Assembly (NCBI RefSeq): GCF_018130695.1
Contig: NZ_JAFCJX010000039.1
Location: 1-64,000 of the forward strand
Reading direction: 5' to 3'
DNA from: Bradyrhizobium jicamae
Lineage (GTDB): Bacteria > Pseudomonadota > Alphaproteobacteria > Rhizobiales > Xanthobacteraceae
Length of the DNA: 64,000 nt
Below are positions 50,518 to 61,073 of this stretch, piece after piece. Both the position numbers and the translations under genes were made by a program. Position 1 is the stretch's first letter. The number at the start of each line of letters is the position of its first letter. The notes below the pieces were generated by a model, which was not told the DNA's origin, did no database searches, and saw nothing but the letters and a program-made list of their open reading frames with translations.

Positions 50518-51042
50518 TCAGTTGTTGGCGATCAGATAGCGTTTGGAATCCGCGAGGATCACGTCGCGCACCGCCTCGTGATATCTAACGTAGCCGGTGC
50601 AGCGGCACAGATGACTGTCGAGCGCGTCCGCAATGGTCTGCTCCAGCTCGTTGCGCGCGACCGGCGCGCGCGCCAGCCGCTCCAGCAGCACCTGGCCCTC
50701 ATTGAGGAAGCCGGCGGTGCAGTAGCCGCACTGAAAGGCGAAATGGTCGATGAAGGCCTTTTGCAGCGCCGAGAGCTCGCCGTCTTTGGCGTGGCCTTCG
50801 ACGGTACGGATGCTGTTGCCCTGGAAGGCCACCGCCGGCACGATGCAGGTCGGCGTGGTGGTGCTGGTGCCATCGGGGTTATCGACGATGATGGCGCAGC
50901 TCAGGCATTGCGCGGCGCCGCAGCCGAACTTGGTGCCGGTCATGCCGAGTACCTCGCGCAGGAAATCGTTCATCGTGAGGTCGTCGCGCACCTCGAGCGG
51001 TCCGTGCTTGCGGCCGTTGATGGTGAGGCTGAGTGTCGTCAC
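50518..51042 (-). CDS. 2Fe-2S subunit of molybdenum hydroxylase (IorA-like)
   Basis: A 174-residue small subunit. The plant-type ferredoxin cluster Cys are in FGCGAAQCLSCAIIVD (41, 46, 49), and the second, helical cluster in FQCGYCTAGF and HLCRCTGY. This matches isoquinoline 1-oxidoreductase/aldehyde dehydrogenase small chains. It starts with GTG overlapping the large-subunit stop by 4 bp (GTGA), so the two are translationally coupled. It has no export signal and would be carried out with the Tat-bearing partner. Confidence 0.93.
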   Translation of the reverse strand: MTTLSLTINGRKHGPLEVRDDLTMNDFLREVLGMTGTKFGCGAAQCLSCAIIVDNPDGTSTTTPTCIVPAVAFQGNSIRTVEGHAKDGELSALQKAFIDHFAFQCGYCTAGFLNEGQVLLERLARAPVARNELEQTIADALDSHLCRCTGYVRYHEAVRDVILADSKRYLIANN

Positions 51043-53807
51043 GCGAGCGCTCCCTTCAGCAGGCTCGTGGTCACCGGCAGCGAGCGGAAGCGATGTCCGG
51101 TGGCGTCATGGATGGCGTTGAGCAGCGCCGGCACGATCGGGATCATCACGACCTCGGCGATGCCCTTCGGCGGCTCGTCGGGCGTCAGCGGCGGCAGCAG
51201 CTCGAGTTCGAGGTCGCGCAGCGGCAGGTCGGAGCCACGCGCGATCAGGTATTGCCCGAGATTCCATTGTCCGTTGCCGGGGCCGCCCTCGAACGGCGGC
51301 AGCGTCTCCAGCAGCGCGTAGCCGACCCCCATGGCAAAGCCGCCATACGACTGTCCCATCACGACCTCCGGCACCAGCGCCTGGCCGCATTCGAACACGC
51401 TGTAGGCCTTGGCGATGCGCAAGGCGCCGGTGGCGCGGTTGATCTCGATCCGCACCACCGTGCCGCACATCGAAGTGTAGGCGACGCCGATCCGGTTGTT
51501 GTCGGTCGGCGGGAATTTGACGCTGACGCGGTCGATCCGCTCGAACTTGCCGCGGCCCTTGCGGATCGCCAGCGCGTCGATCTCGGCGCGATACTGCTCC
51601 CCGAACATAGGGAAGCGCGCCCGTGACCAGCCCCAGCGCGAGAAGCTGTGCGCGACCGCACCGGTGACGAAGCCGCGCGCATGCGCGGTCGCAGCCAGTA
51701 CGGGGAGTGCGAGCGGCTCGAGGCCGGGCATCACGAGTTGCCCGTCCTTCCAGGTCGCGCCGGCCCATTGCCTGGCGCGCGGGTCGGTCTTTGCAATGCG
51801 CCACAGCTCCAGCGCCGCCGGCCACAGGCCGTAACGGAAGATGACCCGCGCCGCCTCGGCGGAGGAGTGGGTGCCGACATGGGCGCCGATCGAGGCTGAG
51901 GTCGCCGAACTGATCGAGGGCACCCAGCGCGGACTCTTCTCCGCCGCGTCCTGGGTCTTCTGGTCCATCGTGTAGGGATCGCCCGACGTGACGAGCCCAA
52001 GCACGTCGTAGCTGTCGACGCGGGAGACCGCGACCTCGTCGGCGATGCCACCAAGATGCTGCGCGACGCGATTGGCGAGCGCCGTGCCGATGCCATTGCC
52101 CATCTCGACGTGATCGCAAAAGATCGCGATCCGGCCGTCCGGTTCGAGCTCGACCCGTCCGAGCGAACAATCCGCACCGGTGCCGTAGTCCTTGGTCACA
52201 CAGGCGAGCCCGGTGCCGACCAGCACGCCGGACGTGGCCTGCTTGAACTGCGCGCGCTGCTGCCAGATCGCATGCTTCTCGAGCTTGTCGAGGATTTCGG
52301 GCGTGCGGACCGAGACGATGTAGGGATTGCCGGTCATGGTCCGGCCGTTCTGCTTCAGCGCATTGCGGCGGCGGAACTCGATCGGGTCGAGCTTCAGCTC
52401 GGCGGCCGCTTCATCGATCAGCACCTCGAGCGCGGTCATGCTCTGCAAGGTGCCGTAGCCGCGCATCGAACCCGCAGTCACGCCGCGCGAATGCAGGGCG
52501 ACCGTGGTGACGTCGACCTTGGGAACGTCATAGATGCCGATCGCAGCCGTCGCCGCGACCGTCGCGACATTGACCGAGAAGTTGGCGAGACCGCCACCGT
52601 CGAGCACATGATCGGCGGCGAATGCCTTGATCAGGCCGGTTGCGCGATCGATGCCGATCCGCGAGCGCATCTTGATGGGGTGGCGTTTGATGCCACCCTG
52701 GAACTGCTGGTAGCGGTCATGGGCGAGGCGAACCGGGCGTCCCTGAAAGAACACCGCGGCGAGCGCGACATAGAGCACGAAGGGCGTGTGATCGCGGCCG
52801 CCGAAGCCGCCGCCGACATAGGCGAACTGCGCGTTGATCTGCGCCGGCTTGAACGGCGCGCGCGCCTTGTCGAGGAGATAGGTGATCGACTCCGTCGCCT
52901 CATAGGGCGACTGCACGCCGAGCACCAGTTCGAGGTTGCCAGCCTTGCCGTACCAGGCGATGCCGCATTCGGGCTCGAGGAACATCGGATCGACCGATTG
53001 GGTCTCGAACTCGCGGTCGAGCACCAGCAACGACGCATTGTCCGCCGCAAGCTCGGCGCGGATCTGCTCGCCATGGGTCGCGGCCTTCGAATAGTCCGCC
53101 GGCGTTTCCTTGGCGAGCGGCGACCATACCGGCAGCGGCGCGCTCTGCAGCTTCTTCGGCGAGACCCAGCCGGCCTGCAGCGGCGAGTAGACGTCAGGCG
53201 CGTCGGGTGTGGCGCCGGCCACGCGGGTGAAGCGATAGGCGCCGTAATGCGGGACTTCGACGGGGCCGGTTTCTTCGCCGAACATCACGAACGTGCCGTC
53301 GCGCAGCGCGAGGCGGGCCCGGTCGTAGGCGTCGAAGGTTTCGAAGATCAGCAGCGCGACCGGCTGGCCGAGATAGGTCGGCGTCTTGCCGGCCGGGCAG
53401 AACAGGTCGCCGGTGTAGAATTCCGGCACGCGCGTTCCGATGCGGTCGAGATCGGCGGCGGTGACGACAACCGACGGCTTCATCGCACCCGTCAACCGGC
53501 CGAGGTCCATGCCGGTATAGACATGGGTCGCGTCATTGGCGCGGACCAGGATGGCGTGCGAGGTGGTCTGCGGCCAACCGGGCATATCGTTGGCGCGGAA
53601 GTCGGAGGCGTAGAGCTTGGCGCCGGTGACCTTGGCGACGCCGTCGACACGGCCGGCACCGCGCATTGCCGGATTGAATTTGCCGCGCCCCGGCAGCGTC
53701 TCATGCGTCGCGAAGGCGGCGTCCTTGGCGGACGCGAGATGCGACAGGCTGACCGAGATGCCTCCCGCCGATAACCACTTCACGAACTCACGTCGCGAAG
53801 GCCGCAT
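51039..53807 (-). CDS. Molybdopterin-binding large subunit (IorB-like)
   Basis: A 922-residue xanthine-oxidase-family subunit. Its N terminus MRPSRREFVKWLSAGGISV is a Tat signal. The body shows two molybdopterin domains with GGGFGGRDHTPF, RGYGTLQS and the C-terminal GQSYGGFAMGVGYAL. It would hydroxylate an N-heteroaromatic or aldehyde at a Mo-MPT (probably cytosine dinucleotide) site in the periplasm. ATG at 53,807 is chosen because GGGGA has a proper 9-base spacing there, not at the ATG three codons upstream. Confidence 0.9.
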   Translation of the reverse strand: MRPSRREFVKWLSAGGISVSLSHLASAKDAAFATHETLPGRGKFNPAMRGAGRVDGVAKVTGAKLYASDFRANDMPGWPQTTSHAILVRANDATHVYTGMDLGRLTGAMKPSVVVTAADLDRIGTRVPEFYTGDLFCPAGKTPTYLGQPVALLIFETFDAYDRARLALRDGTFVMFGEETGPVEVPHYGAYRFTRVAGATPDAPDVYSPLQAGWVSPKKLQSAPLPVWSPLAKETPADYSKAATHGEQIRAELAADNASLLVLDREFETQSVDPMFLEPECGIAWYGKAGNLELVLGVQSPYEATESITYLLDKARAPFKPAQINAQFAYVGGGFGGRDHTPFVLYVALAAVFFQGRPVRLAHDRYQQFQGGIKRHPIKMRSRIGIDRATGLIKAFAADHVLDGGGLANFSVNVATVAATAAIGIYDVPKVDVTTVALHSRGVTAGSMRGYGTLQSMTALEVLIDEAAAELKLDPIEFRRRNALKQNGRTMTGNPYIVSVRTPEILDKLEKHAIWQQRAQFKQATSGVLVGTGLACVTKDYGTGADCSLGRVELEPDGRIAIFCDHVEMGNGIGTALANRVAQHLGGIADEVAVSRVDSYDVLGLVTSGDPYTMDQKTQDAAEKSPRWVPSISSATSASIGAHVGTHSSAEAARVIFRYGLWPAALELWRIAKTDPRARQWAGATWKDGQLVMPGLEPLALPVLAATAHARGFVTGAVAHSFSRWGWSRARFPMFGEQYRAEIDALAIRKGRGKFERIDRVSVKFPPTDNNRIGVAYTSMCGTVVRIEINRATGALRIAKAYSVFECGQALVPEVVMGQSYGGFAMGVGYALLETLPPFEGGPGNGQWNLGQYLIARGSDLPLRDLELELLPPLTPDEPPKGIAEVVMIPIVPALLNAIHDATGHRFRSLPVTTSLLKGALA

Positions 53808-53935
53808 GCTCTTCATTCCCCATCAACGCTTCAACGGCGTGACGCGGCCGATCTCATCAGACGCGCCCGCGGGTCCTGCAAGTGTTGCGGCAAAGCCGCG
53901 ATGATTCGCAACGCCGACAATCGTCGGGCGGCGGC

Positions 53936-55027
53936 TTACTTGAGATCGGCGATCGTCGCGGGGCCGGGGCCCGGCGTGACAAGTGTCGGCCATTGCTTGG
54001 AGCCGAATGGAACCAGCGGCGGCAGGAACGGCGCCATGCCGCGCTTGCCGGCCTCCGCGATGATCGCCGCGCGCGCATCGCCCCCCATCAGCTCATAGTC
54101 CATCAGGTGATAGCTGCCGAAGAACAGCGCGCCGACCGAGCGATCGGCAATGATCCGCGTCAGCGATTCCAGCATGTCCTGTGGCGTCGTGGTGAAGGAG
54201 ATGGTTTCGATCAGCATCAGGCGGGTGTTGATGGCATCGGGGCCGAAGAACTGCGCCAGCACGCTGAAGATCACGTTGTTCTGCCGCGCCACGTAGATCG
54301 TGTTGCTGGCGGCATAGGTCTTGTCCCAGTCGGCGCCGAGCTGGGTCTTCCAGTCCGCGATCACGCCCATCCAGTGCCCGACCTGGGTTTGCGCGGCCCA
54401 GGCGACGTTCTTGGCCAGCAGCGGCGCCTGTTTCTTGCCGAATGCTTCCAGCTTCGCGAACGGGATCGCGCCGGCAGAAATGCACTCGTCCATGAAGGCG
54501 AGGTTGTTGGTCAGGATGGCGCGATTGTTGTCGCGCCAGTCCGCCTGCATCGGCGTCGCATCGAGGCCGTCGAGCGCCGATTGCATGCGGCTGCGATAGG
54601 CCATCATCGACCCGCGCCAGGATTTGTTGTCGGGATTGTCGACGTAGGGGCCGACCACCTCGGCCAGCGCCATCGTGCTGTGGCCGACGGATTTCAGCAG
54701 CTGATAGACGATCGGCACCTGCGGCGCTTCGGCCGGCGGCTGGCCCGGCCGATACAGGATCAAACGCCCGCCGGCGCCGGAGAACAGGCCGAGGATGACC
54801 GGATGCTTGTCGAGGATGTTCTTCTGGAACACTTTTGCGGCGTCGCCATAGAGCTCGAACATGCCGGTGTTGAGCGCCAGCACGTCCTTGGTGGCGACAT
54901 CGCCCGGCGTGGTCGTCGGCTTACCGGATATCGGCGCCATGTAGTCGGGCAGGGACTGGGCGACGGCTGCGCTGCCGCTGCCCAGCACAAGAGCTGCGGC
55001 GACGGCCAGACGGAAACGACTGAACAT
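53936..55027 (-). CDS. Exported protein of unknown function upstream of Ior-like operon
   Basis: A 363-residue protein with signal peptide (about 1-23, AVAQ). The mature part is rich in helices with phrases like KVFQKNILDKHPVILGLFSGAGGRLILYRPGQPP and SFTTTPQDMLESLTRIIADRSVGALFFGSYHLMDYELMGG. I do not recognise a family. GAGGAGCATCAC precedes the ATG. It ends 129 bases before the large subunit on the same strand, so it may belong to the same operon and handle substrate or maturation. Confidence 0.75.
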   Translation of the reverse strand: MFSRFRLAVAAALVLGSGSAAVAQSLPDYMAPISGKPTTTPGDVATKDVLALNTGMFELYGDAAKVFQKNILDKHPVILGLFSGAGGRLILYRPGQPPAEAPQVPIVYQLLKSVGHSTMALAEVVGPYVDNPDNKSWRGSMMAYRSRMQSALDGLDATPMQADWRDNNRAILTNNLAFMDECISAGAIPFAKLEAFGKKQAPLLAKNVAWAAQTQVGHWMGVIADWKTQLGADWDKTYAASNTIYVARQNNVIFSVLAQFFGPDAINTRLMLIETISFTTTPQDMLESLTRIIADRSVGALFFGSYHLMDYELMGGDARAAIIAEAGKRGMAPFLPPLVPFGSKQWPTLVTPGPGPATIADLK

Positions 55028-55297
55028 GTGATGCTCCTCGACAACGTCTCATCAGAGCCAACGCGCATCTCCGCGGCGTTAGCGGCTGCGCAAGCATTTG
55101 ACGCAAATTGCTACTGGATGATCGGCCCCGCATGACGCGGCAACGAGGGCGCGGGCGGACGATTGCTATGCGACGAATCGGCGGACGTCTACACGGTTCC
55201 GGGCTGTCCGACGGACTGTGCCAAAACGCCCGCTGGCGCCATGCTGTCAGCAATGCTATCCGGCGGCCATTACGAATCGATTGTATTGGAATTTTCC

Positions 55298-56002
55298 TTG
55301 CTGAACGGGCTCTACAAAGTCGAGTACGGCATCAACGGCGCTTTCGGCCGCAGCATCATGTGCATGCACAATGGCAGGATGCTGGGAGGCAATTCGGCGT
55401 TCGCCCATCTCGGAACCTACGCGGTGAAGGACGGCTTGATCGAAGCCAGTGTCATCACCGAGCGCCACAATGACGATCCCAATTTCAAGCCGCTGATGGG
55501 CGCCGACGTCGCCGCGATCAAGGTGCTTGGCCGAACCGAGGGATCGACCATCCTGTTCGAGGGCAAGGCCGATCCGATGCCCGACAGCGTGTTCTGGGCG
55601 AACCTTGCACCGCTCGACGACGAGGCGCTGCCGCCGCGCGGCACGGTCGGGCCCGGCGGCATCATCAATGGGCTCTACGCCGTCCACATCCGCGCGCTCG
55701 ACGGCGTCGACGCGGGACTATCGGGCGTGATGCTGCTGATGGACGGTCGCATCCTCGGCGGCGATGCGTTCTTCTATTATCTCGGCTCCTACAGCTCCGC
55801 GGACGGGCGCTGGAAGGGCGAGATCCTCAACCAGGAGCACACGCCGGCGAAGGGCGAAAACCCGATCTTCGGCGGCCACGAGGTCGGCATCGGCTTTTCG
55901 GGCACCTGCAGCGAGGTGGGCGCGGAGCTCGAAGGCATCGCGCTTGCGGGCAAGCGCAGCCTGCGGCTCGCCGCGACGCTGAAGTTGATGCGGCGCGCCT
56001 GA
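55298..56002 (+). CDS. Two-domain GrlR-like protein, copy 2
   Basis: A 234-residue protein closely similar to the one at 46,598 in both units: NGLYKVEYGINGAFGRSIMCMHNGRMLGGNSAFAHLGTY, then NGLYAVHIRALDGVDAGLSGVMLLMDGRILGGDAFFYYLGSYSSADGRWKGE, ending ALAGKRSLRLAATLKLM. TTG at 55,298 is chosen because it gives exactly the paralogue's length; ATG codons further upstream would add unrelated residues. It stands alone between minus-strand genes. Function unknown. Confidence 0.8.
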   Translation: MLNGLYKVEYGINGAFGRSIMCMHNGRMLGGNSAFAHLGTYAVKDGLIEASVITERHNDDPNFKPLMGADVAAIKVLGRTEGSTILFEGKADPMPDSVFWANLAPLDDEALPPRGTVGPGGIINGLYAVHIRALDGVDAGLSGVMLLMDGRILGGDAFFYYLGSYSSADGRWKGEILNQEHTPAKGENPIFGGHEVGIGFSGTCSEVGAELEGIALAGKRSLRLAATLKLMRRA

Positions 56003-56008
56003 GCCGTC

Positions 56009-56452
56009 TCAGTCCTTGATCAGCAGCACGCCGCCGATCACCAGCGCCACGCCGATCAGCCGCGACGGCGAGACCGGATGTTGCACCAGTCCGAACAGGC
56101 CGAAATGGTCCATCGCAATGCCGGCGAGCATCTGTCCGGCGACGACCAGCGCCAGCAGGGTGGCGGCGCCGAGCGACGGCAGCAGCAGGATCATCAGCAT
56201 GATGAAGACACCGCCAAGGATACCGCCCGACCAGGCCCACCATGGCGCCGCGGTCACCAGTTTCCATGACGGAACCGGCTCGCGCGCGACGATCAGCAGC
56301 AGCCCCATGGTCAGGAGGCCGCCGAGATAGCTGATGAAGCCGGCCCAGGCCGGTGAATTCAGCGCGGTCCGCAAATTGCCGTTCAGCACCTGCTGGGTGG
56401 CGACGCTGATGCCGGCGCCGAGTGCGAGGAGAGTGAGAAGCCAGGCTTGCAT
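56009..56452 (-). CDS. DMT-family transporter (YdcZ/DUF606)
   Basis: A 147-residue inner-membrane protein with about five helices: MQAWLLTLLALGAGISVATQQVLNGNLR, AWAGFISYLGGLLTMGLLL and a final LIGVALVIGGVLLI. This fits the DUF606/YdcZ branch of the drug/metabolite superfamily, often paired with a second half-protein. No partner gene is adjacent. GGGGACGTCAC precedes the ATG. Confidence 0.88.
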   Translation of the reverse strand: MQAWLLTLLALGAGISVATQQVLNGNLRTALNSPAWAGFISYLGGLLTMGLLLIVAREPVPSWKLVTAAPWWAWSGGILGGVFIMLMILLLPSLGAATLLALVVAGQMLAGIAMDHFGLFGLVQHPVSPSRLIGVALVIGGVLLIKD

Positions 56453-56618
56453 GTGACGTCCCCGAAAAGTCCGGTTAAAGCCGAAGTATTCCGGGGCGAT
56501 TTCGCTGGCAATATGGGCCATGCGGAGGGGACCGGCACGGAGCGCATGGATCGGGCTTCCACCGGCGCCCGAGATCGACTAAGAGGCCGCAACCCCGGTT
56601 TTCTCCAGCTTTTTTGTC

Positions 56619-58241
<1,623 letters not shown>

Positions 58242-58253
58242 CACTACAAGATT

Positions 58254-58284
58254 GTAGCCCGGATGGAGCGCAGCGAAATCCGGG
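58254..58284 (+). repeat. REP element left of RAYT
   Basis: A 31-base element opening GTAGCCCGGATGGAGCG and closing AAATCCGGG, able to fold as a REP hairpin. An inverted copy with one difference lies at 58,836-58,866 on the other side of the transposase gene. Confidence 0.85.
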
Positions 58285-58285
58285 A

Positions 58286-58822
58286 TCAGTCTTTCCGCTC
58301 GCCAAAATCGCCGTTGTCTGGTGATCCACTGCTGCCCCAGTCCGGCGTCAAGATCCCATCACGAATGTACCGGTGGAGCGAAGAATGTGGCCACTCCGTC
58401 GCGGATGAGACCAGCCCGTGCTTGACGGGATTGTAGTGAATGTAGTCAACACATCGCTCGAAATCCCGCTCGTTGCGGATCGTATGTTCCCAAAATCGCC
58501 TCTGCCACAGGGCATATTCGCCACGATGATTTGCCGAGACCGGTAGGCCGGCGGCGACGACGCTTCGGGTAAAGTGGCTCTTGATCTGTCGCCATCGATC
58601 AGAGAAGTCGGCATCATCGGGCGGTAGCGTCATCACGGTATGCAAGTGATCTGGGAGGATCACGATAGCTTCGACGGTAAAGTGCTTCTTCTCGCGCGCT
58701 GTGCGAAAGGCGGTTCGCAGCGCTGCAACATGATCGACCAATACGGACGATCGTCGGTCGTTCAACGTGACCGTGAAAAAGAACGTGCCAGCAGGCGCGA
58801 AATTGCGTCGATAGCGCACCAT
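58286..58822 (-). CDS. REP-associated tyrosine transposase (RAYT)
   Basis: A 178-residue Y1-type transposase domain. ILPDHLHTVMTLP holds the metal-binding HUH pair (His59, His61), and CVDYIHYNPVKHGLV the catalytic Tyr128/Tyr131 region. SSLHRYIRDG near the end is typical of the family. It sits exactly between two inverted REP copies. RAYT proteins are single-copy domesticated relatives of IS200/IS605 transposases that spread REP sequences. The frame is intact. Confidence 0.93.
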   Translation of the reverse strand: MVRYRRNFAPAGTFFFTVTLNDRRSSVLVDHVAALRTAFRTAREKKHFTVEAIVILPDHLHTVMTLPPDDADFSDRWRQIKSHFTRSVVAAGLPVSANHRGEYALWQRRFWEHTIRNERDFERCVDYIHYNPVKHGLVSSATEWPHSSLHRYIRDGILTPDWGSSGSPDNGDFGERKD

Positions 58823-58835
58823 GCGGATAGCATAC

Positions 58836-58866
58836 CCCGGATTGCGCTGCGCTCCATCCGGGCTAC
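58836..58866 (-). repeat. REP element right of RAYT, inverted
   Basis: The reverse complement opens GTAGCCCGGATGGAGCG and closes CAATCCGGG, so it matches the left copy at 58,254 with one mismatch in 31. The pair frames the RAYT gene as a REPtron-like unit. Confidence 0.85.
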
Positions 58867-58870
58867 GAAG

Positions 58871-59752
58871 TTAATCTTTTAAGGCATCGACGATCGCGAT
58901 CGCGCGTTTCAGGACGTCCGCGGTCGCTGCGGCATTGCCGGGCACGGATTGGCGCTTGCGGCCGGGGTCGTCAAAACCGTGGGTGGCGCCGGGATAAAGC
59001 GTGACGTCGATCCTGCTGCCGGCGGCGATGGAACGCTGTGCAAATTCCTGGCAGCGCTGCGGCGAGACTTCCTCATCGTCGGCGCCGAGCAACATGGTGA
59101 TCGGCGCTGATGTGGTGAGCGTCTGCGCCAGGAGCGCCTTCGGGCCGCAGCCGGGATAGAAGGCGAGGGCGCCGCGAAAGCCTTGCTTGGTGCCCTGCCG
59201 CTGCAACACGTTGAGCGCGGTGCTGCCGCCGTTCGACCAGCCCTGCAGGAAGATGCGGCCCGCGACCACGTCGCGTTGGCCCCGCAGCCAGGTCAGCGCA
59301 CCCTCGGCATCAAGCGGCCGCACCGTCTTCTCGTTGACGTCGTCGCGATCCGGATCGTCATGGGTGAAGCGCCCGAAGCCGCGCGCCTTGCCGCGCGGCC
59401 CAAAGCTGTCCGGGAGCAGCGCGATGTAGCCGCGCGCGGCCCAATACTGCGCCCACATCGCATGCCGCTTCGACAGGCCGCCCGCATTGCATGCCGACAC
59501 AGTGCCGCATGACACAAGCGTGCAGCCCTTGTTGACGTTGGTCGAATAAAGGCCGCCGCGGCCGTGCAGCAGCACGATCGCAGGGTGAGGGCCCGGCGTC
59601 TGCGGCCTGAAGAGATAGCCGACGATCTCCGTCTTTCCATCCGCGCTTGGAAAGAACACCGTCTCGGCCGCGGCGAGCGCGGCGGACGCCGACAGCAACG
59701 TGATCATGAGGACGAGGGCGAGCTGAAACGAACGATTGACCATTCCCGACAT
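58871..59752 (-). CDS. Exported dienelactone-hydrolase-family protein
   Basis: A 293-residue alpha/beta hydrolase with a signal peptide (about 1-27, ALAAA). The fold shows IVLLHGRGGLY, LQGWSNGGSTAL (nucleophile Ser in GWSNG), MLLGADDEEV (acid) and YPGATHGFDD (His). Four Cys in the first half (CTLVSCGTVSAC) suggest disulfides. It should hydrolyse esters or lactones in the periplasm. It is divergent from the metallo-hydrolase gene at 59,867. Confidence 0.88.
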   Translation of the reverse strand: MSGMVNRSFQLALVLMITLLSASAALAAAETVFFPSADGKTEIVGYLFRPQTPGPHPAIVLLHGRGGLYSTNVNKGCTLVSCGTVSACNAGGLSKRHAMWAQYWAARGYIALLPDSFGPRGKARGFGRFTHDDPDRDDVNEKTVRPLDAEGALTWLRGQRDVVAGRIFLQGWSNGGSTALNVLQRQGTKQGFRGALAFYPGCGPKALLAQTLTTSAPITMLLGADDEEVSPQRCQEFAQRSIAAGSRIDVTLYPGATHGFDDPGRKRQSVPGNAAATADVLKRAIAIVDALKD

Positions 59753-59866
59753 TTGCAATCATTCGCTCGAGCAATGCAAGGACGCATGGCGCGTTGCGGA
59801 TCGCTCGGCTTGTGACGTCGTGAGCGGCCAGTTACGCTTGGCAAAAAACGATGGAGCGAAACGGCC

Positions 59867-60742
59867 ATGAAGCAGATCAGGATCGGCGACATCACGATCG
59901 ACGCGGTCATCGAGCGCGAGGGGCCGTGGCGGCGGCCGCAGGATTTCTTCCCGGCCTATGACGATGCCGTGTTCAAGCATCACCTCAAGACTATGGAGCC
60001 GGAGGTGTTCGACGCCGAACGCGGCATGATGGTGATGACCTATCAGACCTTCGTGGTCCGCACGCCGCGTTACACCATCCTGGTCGATACCTGCACCGGC
60101 GAGGACAAGGGCCATCCGCCGCCGTTCGATTTTCCCGGCAAGGAGCGCTGGCGCAATGAACTGTTCGCGCTCGGCATCTCCTTCGAGCAGATCGACTACG
60201 TGTTCTGCACCCATCTGCACATCGACCACACCGGCTGGAACACGACGCTGCGCGATGGCCGCTGGGTGCCGACGTTCCCGAACGCCAAATACGTCTTCCA
60301 CAAGGGCGAATACGCCGCATGGGAGGCCGAGAGCGCCAAGGGCGCCAATCCCCCCGGCACGGTGTTTCGCGACAATTGCCTGCCGATCGTCGAGGCCGGG
60401 CAGGCGCTGCTGGTCGATGACGATTACGCGCTCGACGACACCGTGACGCTGACACCGACGCCGGGCCATTCGCCGTGCCATTGCTGCGTCAACATCTTCT
60501 CGAAGGGGCAGCGCGCGGTCGTGGCCGGCGACCTCATGCATCACGCGATCCAGTGCCGCGAGCCGGATTGGGCGGTCAAGCCGGATTGGGACATGAAGCA
60601 GTCGGCGATCTCGCGGCGAAAATTCTTCGCCTCCGTCGCCGAGACCGACACGCTGATCCTGCCGATCCATTTCCCGACGCCGACCGTCGGCCTGATCAAG
60701 GCGGATGGCGACCGGTTCGACTACCGCTTCAAGCGGGAATAA
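59867..60742 (+). CDS. MBL-fold metallo-hydrolase
   Basis: A 291-residue cytoplasmic protein of the quorum-lactonase/AttM-like part of the family. Zinc ligands are THLHIDHTGW, TPGHSPCHC, GDLMHH and PIHFPTP. The layout fits hydrolases of lactones or phosphonates. GGAG lies upstream of the ATG. An AraC-gene remnant follows directly in another frame. Confidence 0.88.
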   Translation: MKQIRIGDITIDAVIEREGPWRRPQDFFPAYDDAVFKHHLKTMEPEVFDAERGMMVMTYQTFVVRTPRYTILVDTCTGEDKGHPPPFDFPGKERWRNELFALGISFEQIDYVFCTHLHIDHTGWNTTLRDGRWVPTFPNAKYVFHKGEYAAWEAESAKGANPPGTVFRDNCLPIVEAGQALLVDDDYALDDTVTLTPTPGHSPCHCCVNIFSKGQRAVVAGDLMHHAIQCREPDWAVKPDWDMKQSAISRRKFFASVAETDTLILPIHFPTPTVGLIKADGDRFDYRFKRE

Positions 60743-60758
60743 CCAGCGCTATCGCGGC

Positions 60759-60950
60759 ATGAGCCTGCATCGTTACCTGCGCCTCAAGCGGTTGTGGCTG
60801 GTGCGCAAGCAATTGCTGGCAGGCACGCCCGGCGTGAAGGCGTCAGCGCTCGCCTTCGGCTTCTGGCATTTGAGCGATTTCTCGCGGAGCTATCGCGTCC
60901 AGTTTGGTGAATCGCCCTCGGAGATGCCGGCGAATTCGCGTCAGGTCTGA
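60759..60950 (+). pseudogene. AraC-family regulator, C-terminal remnant
   Basis: The 63 residues MSLHRYLRLKRLWLVRKQLL and VKASALAFGFWHLSDFSRSY plus VQFGESPSEM match the second helix-turn-helix of an AraC/XylS activator. The effector domain and first helix-turn-helix are missing; upstream of the ATG lies only the tail of the metallo-hydrolase. No ribosome site is visible. I read it as a decayed gene. Confidence 0.7.
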
Positions 60951-61073
60951 CGGATCAGGCTTATCTGCAAATTGAACGATCCGCGTAACCATAGGTCCGC
61001 CATAGCTCTGCACCGATTCTTAAGGGCCGGGGGGCAAGTCTGGACTACGATTCCTTGCGAGAAAGCACCTTCG

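Noticed and set aside
52056..53774. Plus-strand frame of 572 codons opposite the molybdenum subunit
   Set aside because: Antisense shadow; no motif, and the minus strand is a full molybdopterin subunit.
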